The translations under genes and the position numbers were made by a program. Shown here piece after piece: positions 26,401-32,959 of a DNA stretch of 64,000 nt. The DNA lies in contig NW_024037047.1 of NCBI RefSeq assembly GCF_015706575.1, positions 9,901,694 to 9,965,693 on the forward strand, written 5' to 3'. Positions within the stretch are counted from its first letter, which is position 1. Every line of letters begins with the position of its first letter. The notes beneath the pieces were generated by a model. It searched no databases and had not been told where the DNA came from. It worked only from the letters and a program-made list of their open reading frames with translations. Source of the DNA: Patiria miniata (lineage: Eukaryota > Echinodermata > Asteroidea > Valvatida > Asterinidae).

Positions 26401-28686
26401 ATTGACAAGAAGACCTAAAAACTCAGCAGTCCTGGTGGGTAGGAATATAATAGTTCCGTTTGTTTGCATAAAAAAAATGCTTCAACAGACCGTGGATTAT
26501 TTTTGGGGTGGGGGTGGGGGGGGGGGGGGGGGGCGGGGTGTTAGTCTATGGAATATCCCCTTGCAGGGCAAGGGTCTATGATATGCGAGCAGATTCAATG
26601 ATTAATTATGTAAAACAAGACAGTGTCTTGACCATGAGATTCTGACAATTCAGTGGGCCCCTTCTTTCTCGGGTCTTCAGAAACCCGTTGTTTTACAGAA
26701 ACATGGCATTCAATTTTACCAATCAACAGCTTAGTCCATATTTCTGATCGAAATGATGTCACAGTTTCTAAAGTCTGATTACGACTGGCTAGCGCACGAG
26801 GTTGCATAAAATTTGCATGTTATGATATATCAAACTTGCAACCGTGGCTCTGCACACGTGAATGTCTGATCCTCAGACAAGAGGGTGGGGGGGGGGGTGT
26901 GTTGATTTACTAGCTCCGTAAATTCGGTCAGGATTCCAATTTATTACTCAAGCATTACTTCCCAAGTTACAGAGACACAAATGCATCACATTGTGTAGGA
27001 CTTACATGCCATAACTGATAACATCAGGCATCCAGGCCAATAGGAATGGTCCCATGTCCTCCTCAAAGTGAAGCAGGTTTTTACCATTGGCGCTGAGTGA
27101 CTTCAAGACATCCAATCTAAATTGGTGATCACAAACACTGATTCAGGAAACCCTGTAAATTCATTCAATACAGTGTTTGCCCTACCCAAATCCCCGTACA
27201 CATACATGTATCATCATCCTACACTGTCCCTCTATCTTCACTCAATACAGGTGTGAGCTGTACTCTTGTTGTAGTAAGTGGTACCTTTGAGGCAGATCTT
27301 CAAAGATTGAGTGCTTCTTGATAACCTCGAAGAATACTGCCCTCATGAGCTCAAGCCTTTCATTCTATAAATTTGAGACAAGAAAGTAACAAAAGAAAGA
27401 AGTATTTACTCATTTTATTTGTTTATTACTATTTATTATAATTATTTATCTATTTCTGGTAATGAACCAAAGATTCCTCATACATGTATGCACTCCAGGC
27501 ACTGTAGCTTGCATACCTGAAGAACCATGTAGAGAGGAGACAGTGAGAAGAAATTAGAGTTTTAGAGGTGGGAGGAAAACACCAGATGAATATTCAGGGG
27601 AGAACCCACCGAACCAGGTAGGGACTGAAAACCCAATCCACATGTGGACCATGACAGGATTCGAACCCCGTCACAGCGATGGAAGGCGAGGAAAGGTACT
27701 TCTACGCCAACCTGACTCCCAAATGAGATCATTTGTTTTTCAACCGACGGAAAGACTAACGTAGTTGATGCCTTTAATCCCATTTAGGATTTAAAAAAAA
27801 TGCAAATATGCACTCTGTCATAAATCAATGCTACTTCAGTGTTATTTGATTTTTGTTGGCACAAGGCAAGGAAAATATTGATTTTGTGCTCACCTGACCA
27901 ACAATGATACATTTCATAAATGTCAACATGAGGTGTCTGTGTTCCATTGGAACCTGAGGCTCCAGGAAATCTGCTGTTGCTGCCCACAGAGCTTCAATCC
28001 CATTCTGATAATGGAAAAAACACATAAATTAATTTAAATGGCCACAATATTCAATACAGGATTTAAAAAAAACCCAAATTTGCATTTATCTTACCGTTCA
28101 AATGTACAAATTGGTTAATCTGGATCACCAAACTTGGTGTATGACGTCATAGAAAATTCTGGACAGAATGTCTATGTTAAACTGGCCTTCCATACAGTAA
28201 GGTATGACAAGCAAAAAAAAAAAAATGTTGGAAAGTCAATTCAATAACATTGATTTTGAACTGTGCTGTTTAATTAAAGGGTCCAAAAAAAGAATGGTTT
28301 CGAAAACTCAGAGACAACTCACATCTTCCAGTCTTTTGGTCGTCACCAATTCACATAGATCTCTTACTGCTTTGACCCTTTGACTGAACGGACTCTCCCT
28401 GTGAATCTCCTAAAAAATAAAATAAAAAAAGCCCACAACAGCAATGTCAAAACTGATGTCGCAAATTTTCAAATCCATGAAAATAAAACATCAAACTTCT
28501 TTTGGGTCAATTCTGGTTCGTTTAGAACACAAAAGATGAAAGACACACCTTGAGTAGAGCTGGAGTAATGAGGAACTCCTCAAATCTGGACTCGGTTGCT
28601 ACATTGGGAATGTTAGCACTTTCCTTCCTGCGGAAGATGCTGGTAATCCTCTGCTTGAAGCTTTCTTTGGAAGCTGGACGAGCCAT
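2051..28686 (-). CDS. TSC2: Tuberin, GTPase-activating protein of the TSC complex (34 exons located, 3' end missing)
   Basis: Tuberin pairs with hamartin (TSC1) and stimulates GTP hydrolysis on Rheb at lysosomal membranes, turning TORC1 off. Collinear similarity to vertebrate TSC2 runs from the initiator (MARPASKES) through the helical N-terminal domain, the conserved middle domain ([35 protein letters not shown]) and the Rap-GAP domain ([34 protein letters not shown]). Exon lengths add up to one open frame through the exon at 6878-7677 (5,093 nt). That exon ends in phase 2 and the next located exon starts in phase 0, so a small exon of length 1 mod 3 is missing between 6205 and 6877. About 1,860 codons are present versus about 1,800 for the whole vertebrate protein; the extra length is in the Ser-rich linker. 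The C-terminal exons after 2051 are not in the window. Many exon sizes (138, 87, 111, 74, 127, 144, 156, 123, 107, 187, 140 nt) look like those I recall for vertebrate TSC2. Confidence 0.97.
2761..3496. mobile_element. Foldback element, 0.74 kb long inverted repeat
   Basis: The left half (about 2761-3095) is the reverse complement of the right half (about 3115-3490), with the axis near 3105 beside GCGCATGCGC. Near each outer end is a nested perfect hairpin containing ATGAGGCTCCACGTAGTGGA (about 2779-2811) and its mirror (about 3436-3467). GGCTATGC flanks both sides (2753-2760 and 3497-3504), a possible 8-bp target duplication. No protein. Confidence 0.75.
3896..4335. repeat. Two-copy tandem duplication, about 215 bp
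   Basis: Copies begin TTTTATTCACTTTTTGT (about 3910 and 4120), share TATAGCTTTC, GGCTAAAACTTCGCATA, GAATACCCCATTCAA and CCGACCGACCGACCCTATTT, and end with GGCATGTAATC...GCAGAACTAT. They have diverged by substitutions and small indels. Confidence 0.8.
4616..4802 (-). CDS. TSC2: TSC2 exon 34 (Rap-GAP)
   Basis: Encodes [39 protein letters not shown] and YWWHDDIMQ. 187 nt, phase 0 in, phase 1 out at GTGAGT. Its acceptor (CTTCTCCCACAG) and first ~16 codons have been copied about a dozen times into the upstream intron (4803-5520). Confidence 0.97.
4803..5520. repeat. Minisatellite made of a duplicated 3' splice site and exon start
   Basis: About 13 units of 52-66 bp in the intron 5' of TSC2 exon 34. 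On the minus strand each unit contains a pyrimidine tract ending CCCACAG, then DNA like the first codons of exon 34 (encoding [13 protein letters not shown] or variants). The unit farthest upstream is preceded by CTCTTCCTTTGACAG (about 5530), possibly the original acceptor. Every unit therefore carries a plausible splice acceptor. Confidence 0.85.
5782..5868 (-). CDS. TSC2: TSC2 exon 33 (Rap-GAP)
   Basis: Encodes [20 protein letters not shown] then GVLYVGSGQ. 87 nt, phase 0; GCAG acceptor, GTAGGT donor. YDTHKIxVLYVG is a tuberin Rap-GAP hallmark. Confidence 0.97.
6142..6204 (-). CDS. TSC2: TSC2 exon 32 (start of Rap-GAP domain)
   Basis: Encodes [20 protein letters not shown] plus Q, aligning with LYHSPFFGDESNKPILLP. 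63 nt, phase 0; TTCAG acceptor, GTGTGT donor. Numbering leaves room for the unlocated exon 31. Confidence 0.93.
6205..6877 (-). other. Intron that must hide one small TSC2 exon
   Basis: Exon 30 ends in phase 2 and the exon at 6142-6204 starts in phase 0, so an exon of length 1 mod 3 is expected here, probably encoding the residues just before IYYSPMF. I searched the minus strand for the family's FVFLQ-like residues between AG and GT and found no convincing match. 6777-6845 holds about four copies of a 21-22 bp repeat (GATTCAGTGATCTTGTTCA). Confidence 0.6.
6878..7677 (-). CDS. TSC2: TSC2 exon 30, large regulatory exon
   Basis: 800 nt, Ser/Thr-rich and mostly disordered. It contains [10 protein letters not shown], a match to the 14-3-3 mode I pattern RSxSxP, and [14 protein letters not shown], which aligns with the vertebrate RPRGYT AKT site (Thr1462) and keeps RxRxxT. 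It ends RTGLSP plus two bases before GTAACA. The next located exon needs phase 0, so one small exon must intervene. Confidence 0.95.
8021..8136 (-). CDS. TSC2: TSC2 exon 29 (linker, little conserved)
   Basis: Encodes [20 protein letters not shown]...AAHTDTEDQ. 116 nt, phase 1 in, phase 0 out; CTCAG acceptor, GTCAGG donor. Assigned by frame, phase and splice sites. Confidence 0.8.
8137..10026. other. Long TSC2 intron, no gene seen
   Basis: A/T-rich, with A-runs around 9110-9260. 8711-8756 shares a 45-bp stretch (GAGATGATAT...GCAGCGTCAGG) with 31109-31155. No exon, RNA gene or transposon coding sequence recognised. Confidence 0.5.
10027..10206 (-). CDS. TSC2: TSC2 exon 28 (linker, little conserved)
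   Basis: Encodes [20 protein letters not shown]...[10 protein letters not shown]. 180 nt, phase 1 in and out, CTCAG acceptor and GTTAGC donor. It is assigned by open frame, phase fit and position rather than homology. Confidence 0.8.
10207..11565. other. Long TSC2 intron with a hairpin-forming repeat
   Basis: 10820-10890 belongs to a dispersed repeat family also seen near 7700-7790 and 17785-17870 (TTTGCGGTAACACCATGTG and variants). 10900-10970 can fold: TTTTGAACAGCATGC on one side, and an inverted copy ending CTGTTCAAAATGC on the other. No coding sequence recognised. Confidence 0.5.
11566..11842 (-). CDS. TSC2: TSC2 exon 27
   Basis: Begins [18 protein letters not shown], completing the conserved block from exon 26, and then turns strongly acidic ([16 protein letters not shown]). 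277 nt, phase 0 in, phase 1 out, GTAAGA donor. Confidence 0.95.
11895..12026. mobile_element. MITE with TTA target duplication (Harbinger-like)
   Basis: 132 bp. Ends are inverted repeats: AGCCCAGTTCATACTTCACG at the left and AGCCTGGTTCATACTTCACG at the right on the opposite strand, both continuing CGAAAG. Flanked by TTA on both sides. The 3-bp TTA duplication suggests the PIF/Harbinger superfamily. Noncoding, inside a TSC2 intron. Confidence 0.8.
12285..12657 (-). CDS. TSC2: TSC2 exon 26
   Basis: Encodes a Ser/Pro/Lys-rich disordered linker ([27 protein letters not shown]) and ends CQGWAE, the start of the conserved QGWAEILVRRPTGN block. 373 nt, restoring phase 0 at GTGAGT. Confidence 0.94.
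12779..13087 (-). CDS. TSC2: TSC2 exon 25
   Basis: Encodes [28 protein letters not shown], then a Ser-rich linker ending [14 protein letters not shown]. 309 nt. The start aligns with [27 protein letters not shown] is a basophilic-kinase-type site. Phase 2 in and out. Confidence 0.95.
13316..13474 (-). CDS. TSC2: TSC2 exon 24
   Basis: Encodes a charged linker ([20 protein letters not shown]) then [20 protein letters not shown] and VPKR. 159 nt, phase 2 in and out, GTGGGT donor. Aligns with [17 protein letters not shown]. Confidence 0.95.
13672..13763 (-). CDS. TSC2: TSC2 exon 23
   Basis: Encodes [20 protein letters not shown] and [10 protein letters not shown]. 92 nt, ends phase 2 at GTAAGT. 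The basic-Ser stretch LRRSSSL sits where vertebrate tuberin has an AKT site (Ser939 region); equivalence is inference. Confidence 0.9.
14204..14306 (-). CDS. TSC2: TSC2 exon 22
   Basis: Encodes [20 protein letters not shown] then [15 protein letters not shown]. 103 nt. [11 protein letters not shown] is one of the most conserved tuberin signatures. GTAAGC donor at phase 0. Confidence 0.97.
14652..14745 (-). CDS. TSC2: TSC2 exon 21
   Basis: Encodes [20 protein letters not shown]...ALHYTNPF. 94 nt, phase 1 in, phase 2 out; GATAG acceptor, GTAAGT donor. Confidence 0.93.
14964..15153 (-). CDS. TSC2: TSC2 exon 20
   Basis: Encodes [20 protein letters not shown]...[19 protein letters not shown]. 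190 nt, ends phase 1 at GTAAGC. Strong match to YCLEQGLIHRCASQCV and ISATASMAVPLLEFLS. Confidence 0.96.
15623..15757 (-). CDS. TSC2: TSC2 exon 19
   Basis: Encodes [20 protein letters not shown]...[19 protein letters not shown]. 135 nt, phase 0; CTTAG acceptor, GTGAGG donor. Aligns with FSRTDLH and PVLTALISYHNYL. Confidence 0.94.
16110..16232 (-). CDS. TSC2: TSC2 exon 18
   Basis: Encodes [20 protein letters not shown]...LLCLTLCTM. 123 nt, phase 0; CCAG acceptor, GTACGT donor. Aligns with ESDWKVLKLVLGRLPESL. Confidence 0.95.
16627..16762 (-). CDS. TSC2: TSC2 exon 17
   Basis: Encodes [20 protein letters not shown]...[19 protein letters not shown]. 136 nt, restoring phase 0; TGTAG acceptor, GTAAGT donor. 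First half is Pro/Ser linker; second half aligns with SLLFRVLLQCLK. Confidence 0.93.
17125..17150. repeat. (AAT)n microsatellite
   Basis: AATAATAATAATAATAATTA in a TSC2 intron. Short simple repeat. Confidence 0.85.
17645..17751 (-). CDS. TSC2: TSC2 exon 16
   Basis: Encodes [20 protein letters not shown]...[13 protein letters not shown], ending in phase 2 at GTAAGG. 107 nt. Aligns with FDFLLLLRADSLHRLGLP and YCVCDY. Confidence 0.95.
18280..18402 (-). CDS. TSC2: TSC2 exon 15
   Basis: Encodes [20 protein letters not shown]...[12 protein letters not shown]. 123 nt, phase 0; CCAG acceptor, GTAAGA donor. Aligns with TKLYTLPASH. Confidence 0.94.
18543..18854. mobile_element. MITE-like element, about 0.31 kb
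   Basis: Terminal inverted repeats: GCCAAGTTCGCGCAAAGACT at the left and GGCCAAGTTCGGGCAAGGAC (opposite strand) at the right; both are followed by AGTTGAC- or AGTCAAC-type sequence. Locally CpG-richer than its surroundings. No ORF of note; target duplication not resolved. Confidence 0.6.
19176..19334 (-). CDS. TSC2: TSC2 exon 14
   Basis: Encodes [20 protein letters not shown]...[19 protein letters not shown]. 159 nt, phase 0; CTTAG acceptor, GTCAGT donor. The first half is variable linker; the second half aligns with LEDVKTAVLGLLVIL. Confidence 0.9.
19888..20043 (-). CDS. TSC2: TSC2 exon 13
   Basis: Encodes [20 protein letters not shown]...[14 protein letters not shown]...LDIIQK. 156 nt, phase 0; TTCAG acceptor, GTGGGT donor. 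Aligns with SQLSHIPEDKD and LLDIIEK. Confidence 0.95.
20240..20440. repeat. Probable interspersed repeat fragment
   Basis: CCAGGCTCTCTGGTTTTCCT and the following CCCTCTACCC resemble the 3' tails of tRNA-derived SINEs of marine invertebrates (compare the element at 27535-27722). No boundaries could be set. Confidence 0.3.
20539..20724 (-). CDS. TSC2: TSC2 exon 12
   Basis: Encodes [20 protein letters not shown]...[13 protein letters not shown]...SHLYE. 186 nt, phase 0; GTCAG acceptor, GTACAA donor. Its length equals two adjacent vertebrate exons as I recall them, so an intron was lost here or gained there. Confidence 0.95.
21111..21251 (-). CDS. TSC2: TSC2 exon 11
   Basis: Encodes [20 protein letters not shown]...[11 protein letters not shown]. 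141 nt, phase 0, GTAAGC donor. Corresponds to the HDLLTTVEEL segment. Confidence 0.94.
21575..21718 (-). CDS. TSC2: TSC2 exon 10
   Basis: Encodes [20 protein letters not shown] and continues [20 protein letters not shown]. 144 nt, phase 0 at both ends; GAAG acceptor, GTAACT donor. Matches VSYEIVLSITRLIKKY and VAWDILLNII of the family. Confidence 0.96.
22558..24677. repeat. C-rich minisatellite (26-28 bp) in TSC2 intron
   Basis: Roughly 70 units of the form CTAGTCAATGCCTCACCCC plus CTTCCCTG, with variants (CAATACCTTA, CAATACCTCATC). It contains poly-C runs, the longest about 36 C at 23412-23447, and is interrupted by the duplicate of TSC2 exon 9 (23653-23779). Length and copy order may be unreliable in an assembly. 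Confidence 0.9.
23653..23779 (-). CDS. TSC2: TSC2 exon 9, second identical copy inside minisatellite
   Basis: Same 127-nt exon as 24684-24810, offset 1,031 bp, with both splice-site dinucleotides intact (TACAG and GTAACA). The low-coordinate flank with its distinctive AGCCAATATCTAA variant is also shared. On its acceptor side the sequence goes straight into the minisatellite, which is purine-rich on the minus strand, so the acceptor is probably weaker. Because 127 is not a multiple of three, including both copies would shift the frame. It may be a recent tandem duplication, a mutually exclusive exon, or an assembly duplication. Confidence 0.75.
24684..24810 (-). CDS. TSC2: TSC2 exon 9, proximal copy (probably the used one)
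   Basis: Encodes [20 protein letters not shown]...[11 protein letters not shown]. 127 nt, TACAG acceptor and GTAACA donor; phase 2 in, phase 0 out. Its upstream flank (toward exon 8) is ordinary intron with a pyrimidine-containing branch region (AGACTTCCATCTCCTGACTACAG has C/T character), unlike the second copy at 23653-23779. The exon's downstream flank is a 2.1-kb minisatellite. Confidence 0.93.
25258..25331 (-). CDS. TSC2: TSC2 exon 8
   Basis: Encodes [20 protein letters not shown]...MEN, ending in phase 2 before GTGAGA. 74 nt. [10 protein letters not shown] is identical to the vertebrate block as I recall it. Confidence 0.95.
25495..25662. mobile_element. MITE flanked by TTAA
   Basis: 168 bp beginning AGACAAGG and ending CCTTGTCT, each end directly next to TTAA (25491-25494 and 25663-25666). 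TTAA duplication is typical of piggyBac-type insertion. Noncoding. Confidence 0.65.
25749..25923 (-). CDS. TSC2: TSC2 exon 7
   Basis: Encodes [19 protein letters not shown]...[11 protein letters not shown]...LCRTVGV...ASWK. 175 nt, returning the frame to phase 0 at a GTGTGC donor. Strong collinear match to LDAVVCYNCLP and LCRTINV of tuberin. Confidence 0.96.
26124..26285. repeat. 20-bp minisatellite
   Basis: About eight copies of AGCTAAGCATGTTTGAGCCC with few substitutions, in the TSC2 intron between exons 6 and 7. Confidence 0.9.
26345..26431 (-). CDS. TSC2: TSC2 exon 6
   Basis: Encodes [20 protein letters not shown] and following residues, a near match to the family's [14 protein letters not shown] block. 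87 nt, CCAG acceptor and GTATGT donor. Confidence 0.94.
26500..26540. repeat. Poly-G tract
   Basis: GGGGTGGGGGTGGGG followed by a run of about 18 G and GCGGGGTG. Potential G-quadruplex and a likely sequencing weak spot; a related GGTGGGGGGGGGG tract is at 26884-26899. Confidence 0.85.
27006..27116 (-). CDS. TSC2: TSC2 exon 5
   Basis: Encodes [20 protein letters not shown]...LLAWMPDV and ends in phase 2 at a GTAAGT donor. 111 nt. The acceptor TTTAG is at 27117-27118. Confidence 0.9.
27285..27364 (-). CDS. TSC2: TSC2 exon 4
   Basis: Encodes [18 protein letters not shown]...DLPQ with a GTACCA donor, leaving two bases of a codon. 80 nt. Vertebrates appear to split this region differently. Confidence 0.88.
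27535..27722 (-). mobile_element. tRNA-derived SINE
   Basis: On the minus strand it starts GGGAGTCAGGTTGGCGTAGA, with an A-box-like TGGCGTAGAAG, a clear B box GGTTCGAATCC (27657-27667) and a tail containing GGGTTTTCAGTCCCTACC, GAATATTCATCTGG and GTTTTCCTCCCACCTC, which is the usual tail style of SINEs in marine invertebrates. It lies in a TSC2 intron, same orientation as the gene. Confidence 0.75.
27894..28004 (-). CDS. TSC2: TSC2 exon 3 (residues 76-112)
   Basis: Encodes [17 protein letters not shown]...MKCIIVGQ, matching the family's VEALWKAVADLLQP segment. 111 nt, CAG acceptor and GTGAGC donor, phase 0 at both ends. Confidence 0.95.
28323..28409 (-). CDS. TSC2: TSC2 exon 2 (residues 47-75)
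   Basis: Encodes [15 protein letters not shown]...TTKRLED between TTTTTTAG acceptor and GTGAGT donor. 87 nt, both ends phase 0. Helical N-terminal domain. Confidence 0.93.
28549..28686 (-). CDS. TSC2: TSC2 coding exon 1 (residues 1-46)
   Basis: Starts at ATG 28684-28686 with [18 protein letters not shown] and ends ITPALLK before a GTGTGT donor. 138 nt, phase 0. A pyrimidine-rich acceptor (TTGTTGTTCAG) ends at 28718, so the exon probably carries 31 nt of 5' UTR and a noncoding exon lies upstream. Start chosen because it aligns with the family's first Met. Confidence 0.93.
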
Positions 28687-28762
28687 TGAGAAGTTTAACA
28701 CACAGGCTCACAAAAGACTGAACAACAAATTAAGGATACACAAATTATGCACAGCAATGAAT

Positions 28763-28824
28763 TAAAAAATTGTGACTCGAGTCGGACTCGAGTTGAGTAA
28801 TTGACTTGAGTCATTACAGCTCTG
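28763..28824 (-). mobile_element. Solo terminal fragment of the 45000-46005 hAT-type family
   Basis: On the minus strand it reads CAGAGCTGTAATGACTCAAG and then GACTCGAGTCC, matching the left end of the element at 45000. Only about 60 bp is present, just upstream of TSC2 exon 1. Confidence 0.75.
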
Positions 28825-28829
28825 CCTAG

Positions 28830-29440
28830 ACCAGCCAACTTGTCCCATTATGCCAGGGTTTGTTTGAAAGGATTGAAGCTTTTTAAACAAATATGTATAA
28901 TTTTTTGTTCAAATTTGTTGTTCAGATTTGTTCATTGTTTGTTCAAATTTGCTGTTCTCATCAAATCAAATTTACAACCATTTTTGCAGAATTCTGCCCG
29001 AAATCTGCCCAAAAAAAATCCATTCTTTCAAATTTTCTGTCAAACTCGTTTTTTTTTACAAAATTCTGACAAAGTTAGCCGAAAATGGGCAAAAACGGTC
29101 ACCTTGGTACACATGCACCATTACATGTACATGTATACACACATATTGCACATCATGATTCAATCCGCGGGATACGGCGTGGTATGATACGTCCGGGAAT
29201 TTGACTATGAATATGCATGTATTTGGGGTAATTATGCAACATATAATGCGCGCTACATACATCAGGCAAACAGATGTGCGCGCATTACACAACCAATAGC
29301 AAGTACCCTAGACGTTGTTCTGACAGGTTCGTGGGTGACATTGGTTGGTCGTGATAGCGCCCTCTCGCGGTGGCCGTTTATAGCACGGTGGCCGGTTATC
29401 GGCGTAGCAAACAAGATCAACGTCTAGCCCCTAGACTAAG
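28830..29440. other. Region upstream of TSC2, possible promoter side
   Basis: No coding sequence seen. CCAAT-type motifs occur at 29292-29297 and (inverted) 29340-29347, beside a GC-richer stretch with CGCCCTCTCGCGG (about 29357-29370). This would be a reasonable place for the TSC2 noncoding first exon and promoter, but no start site can be fixed from sequence alone. Confidence 0.25.
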
Positions 29441-29797
29441 CATTCATTCTATGGTCCCCGTATCCTGAGTGCGATTCCATTACGGCGCGATGCATCGATA
29501 ATGATAATGAGTAGACTGGATCACGTTTGTAAATACATGTTCATTTCGAACGATAATAGGGAGTCGGGAACTAGGGCAGATTTTATGGACGGAAACCGGT
29601 TCAAGCTACATGTAGTTCCCGACTCCCTTTCATCGTTCAAAATGCATTTGTGTTTACTAACGTGATCCAGCATGTCCAGTCTGCTCATTATCATAATTGA
29701 TGCATCGCGCCTGCTCGGTTGCATCGCATGCTCTCGGTAACGGAATTGCACTCGGGATACGGGGACCATCGAATGAACGCTGGGCATGAGGACCACA
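29441..29797. mobile_element. Foldback element, about 0.36 kb
   Basis: Left arm starts CATTCATTCTATGGTCCCCG; the right arm on the opposite strand starts CGTTCATTCGATGGTCCCCG. The arms stay complementary inward (TGATCCAGT/GGATCACG, GGGAGTCGGGAACTA) to an axis near 29600. Noncoding. Confidence 0.7.
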
Positions 29798-29984
29798 TCG
29801 TAATTCAAACACGAGTCGGAAATTTAACGTGTTCACGGTCGCGAGGGGAGCTCTCGGAATTGAACATGAAATTTCACTTTTCATCCGGATCGTAAGTAAA
29901 CTTCAGTACAACCATCTTAATTATCGATGTCCACTTGGACCTCAGGTGGCGTATCTAGTAATTTGGAGGCCGTTTTGCGAGTAA

Positions 29985-30255
29985 AAAACTGATGTTTTTG
30001 TTGGGCAATGTTGGGTTTTTGGGTCAATGACAGAATTGTGTTGTTCGGCATATAACCATTAGCTTGGACCCCACTATCGCCAAACCATGTCCGAATGTTA
30101 AAAAGGCGATAAGTTGAGTCCAAGTTACTCGGACTAGTAATTTGTCATGTTTGTAGGTCATTTTAAGGGTGAAATCTGATGTTTTTGTTGGGCAATGTTG
30201 GGTTTTTGGGTCAATGACAGAATCGTGTTGCTCAGCATATATGGATTTGAGCACA
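29985..30255. repeat. Duplicated 70-bp segment
   Basis: GATGTTTTTGTTGGGCAATG followed by TTGGGTTTTTGGGTCAATGA occurs at about 29991 and 30179. Sequence between them (TTGGACCCCACTATCG...TTACTCGGACTA) recurs at about 31010-31095. Confidence 0.75.
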
Positions 30256-30329
30256 ACTATAGAATACAGGGCCACTCCACTCTACATCCGCGACTCCGTA
30301 TGAATGCGTGGAGCCGTGGAGCCGCAGTC

Positions 30330-30840
30330 GACCTACCTCTGAGAATTGCGCCCTCTACCGGCGCGTGACTCTGCGACTCCAAGGCTCCGCGCCTCCATGG
30401 CTCCAAGGCTTCGCGTCTCCCCTGTAGTCCTAGGATCATTCATATTGATATCCTACCGCTGAGATTTGCGCCCTCTACCGGCACGCGACTCCGCAACTCC
30501 GCGCCTCCAAGGCTCCAAGCCTCCATTAATATGGATATCGATGCTTCGTTCTCAAACAAAATGTAGTCCTACATGTAGGATCATTCATATGGATATCCCA
30601 CCGCCGAGAATTGCACCCTCTACTGGCGCACGACTCAGCGACTCCGCGCCTCCCCAGCTCCGCGGCTCCGAGCCTCCATTAATATTGATATGGATGCTTC
30701 GTTCTCAGAAAAATGTAGTCCTTGGATCATTCATATGGATATCCCACCGCCGAGAATTGCGCCCTCTACCGGCGCGCGACTCCGCGCCTCCAAGGCTTCT
30801 TGGCTCCGAGCCTCCAGACAGTGCCCCGTCACAAGCGTGC
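30330..30840. repeat. Four tandem copies of a 127-148 bp GC-rich unit
   Basis: Each copy contains GAGAATTGCGCCCTCTACCG then GCGCGCGACTCCGC and runs of CTCCAAGGCTCC; copies at about 30337, 30464, 30604 and 30752. Most also carry GGATCATTCATATGGATATC. An open frame exists through it but codes low-complexity repeats. Confidence 0.8.
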
Positions 30841-31174
30841 CCTATCTTCCTTGAGAAAACAAGTGCATTCGCTGTACTAAGCACTTTTTGCGCGTCTGCA
30901 TATTATTGTACTTTATGCCCACTGACCCCAGTCTCGATCCAAGGCTCCAAGTACATAAAAAAACCTTGCTTTCACGTGGCCCTGCATTCTATAGTTACTC
31001 CCGGATTTGCTTGGACCCATCACCAGACCATGTCCGAATGCTAAAACTAGTAAAAAGGCAATAGGCTAAGTTGGGTCCAAGTAGTTACTCGGACTACATT
31101 TTTGCAGTGACTGACCTTCATTGAGATGATATGTGAAGAAAAAAAGCAGCGTCAGGTTGCAACATTCGGTAATC

Positions 31175-32955
31175 CTAGCTGGAGTTACCCAACCCTAAAT
31201 TTTATCATTATATGTTGTCATTTAGGGCTGGAGGACACTTTTCACGTAAACCAGCAGCGTTGGCAGGTCCCAAAAAAAATTGCGAAAAATGTTCAATTTT
31301 GTCCCTGTTACACACTAATTGCAACTGCAACTCACCCCAAATGGAATAACCATTACACAGGTCCTTGAAGTAAAAAACGATCCACGATGAAGATTCAGCC
31401 TACAATTGCAGTGAAAAAAGGAGGAATAACCTCTAAGGCCAAAAAAAAAAGTCTCCGGTTTCTGGTATGCGCGCGCGTCGCCGTAGCCATGCGCGTCGGC
31501 AAAATAAAAAGTTTTTTTTTCAATGAAAGATGATGTCTCAAAACCGCCAAACTCACTGGTTTGACTGGAATCCTGCTTCTGCACAATTTTAACGTGTTTT
31601 TAGATGGGGTTATGATCGAGAATAAGCTTTATATGGCCTCTCTGCACTCCCATATATTTGCACTAAGTTTAGTCGGGCACCATTTGCAATCATCAGCCGA
31701 CATTTGAAGCAAAAAAGTCAGGTAAAAAAACAAAAAAAGCCGCGTCGCCACACCACTTTTTGGACAAGCTCCATACCAGAAACCGGAGACTTATTTTTTT
31801 TGGCATAACCTGACAACCTTGCAGGCATGGCGAGGACTGCAATTGGTTTGTGCACAAAAGAAAAATTGTGTACAATGAATGGCGGTCGATTACCATGCAC
31901 AGCGCGCTGGTACTAGTCGTTTTTGCCGGCTGCGCTGGCTGTTGGCACATGACGTTACGCGGAAGCGTAACACCCGATGACTGTTTCTTGGAACTAATAT
32001 GAAGTTTACCACTCGCATCACAGCGGCGGTACTGGAACGGCAACCGATAGTGCATGAAACAGTCATCGGGTGTTACCCTCTATTAAGAGGGTGAGTGTAT
32101 TTTTAAAGCATAAATGAACTGGGTCTGAAGTCGCAATGTGGAAATCACTTTCAAAATTTCGCCGACTCAGGTTCCAAGATGGCGGCTGTGTGGCCTATGT
32201 TTACGGAGGCAGTCCAGTAAACTGGCCACATTTATGGGGCTAGGGTAACTCCAGCTATCTCTTTACCGTTTTTTGGGGGGTCTTTTTGTCCTCGTGTGGG
32301 TATGTGCACTATGCTACTGTGACGCCGTCACCAAAGTATGGCAAATCGGTGGAGCGTTTGTATGGAGGGGTACCAGTAATTCAACGCTCCACTCAGTATA
32401 GCCCCATAAATGTGGCCTATTTACTGGACTGCCTCCGTAAACTGTTTCATGCACTATTGGTTGCGGTTCCAGTACCAAAGCTGTGATGCGAGTGGTAAAC
32501 CTCATATTAGTGCATGAAACAGTCAACGGGTGTTACGCTTCCGCGTGACGTCATGCGCCAACAGCCAGCGCAGCCAGTAAAAACGAGTAGTTGACAGCGA
32601 TCGCTCTCTGTGCCTATTAATCGACTGCCATTCATTGTACACAATTTTTTTTTTTGCACAAACCAATTGCGGTCCTGGCCATGCCTGAAAGGTTGTCAGG
32701 TTAGCGGTTATTCCTCCTGTTTTCACTGCAATTGTAGGCTGAATCTTCATCGTGGATCGTTTTTTACTTCAAGGACCTGTGTAATGGTTATTCCAGGCAA
32801 GTTTGGGGTGAGTTGCAGTTGCAATTAGTGTGTTACGGGGACAAAATTGAACATTTTCCAAAACTATTTGCCTATACTATCGTTTTCGAGAAAAACTCGC
32901 TCCAGCCCTAGATGACAACCCAATGATAAAACTCAGGGCTGGGTAACTCCAGCTA
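31175..32955. mobile_element. Large foldback element, about 1.8 kb
   Basis: Matching inverted arms: AGCTGGAGTTACCCAACCCT (31176) against its complement at 32935-32955; CAACTGCAACTCACCCC (31323) against 32805; GATGAAGATTCAGCCTACAA (31386) against 32735; and an inner pair around GAAGCGTAACACCCGATGAC (31960) against 32525. Arms are diverged and contain indels. No transposase seen. Confidence 0.75.
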
Positions 32956-32959
32956 CTAG

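Noticed and set aside
27657..27722. A true tRNA gene
   Set aside because: A and B box-like sequences are present but no cloverleaf could be drawn, and the sequence continues into a typical SINE tail.
30466..31044. 192-codon plus-strand ORF
   Set aside because: It runs through the four-copy GC-rich repeat and encodes the same low-complexity phrase repeatedly.
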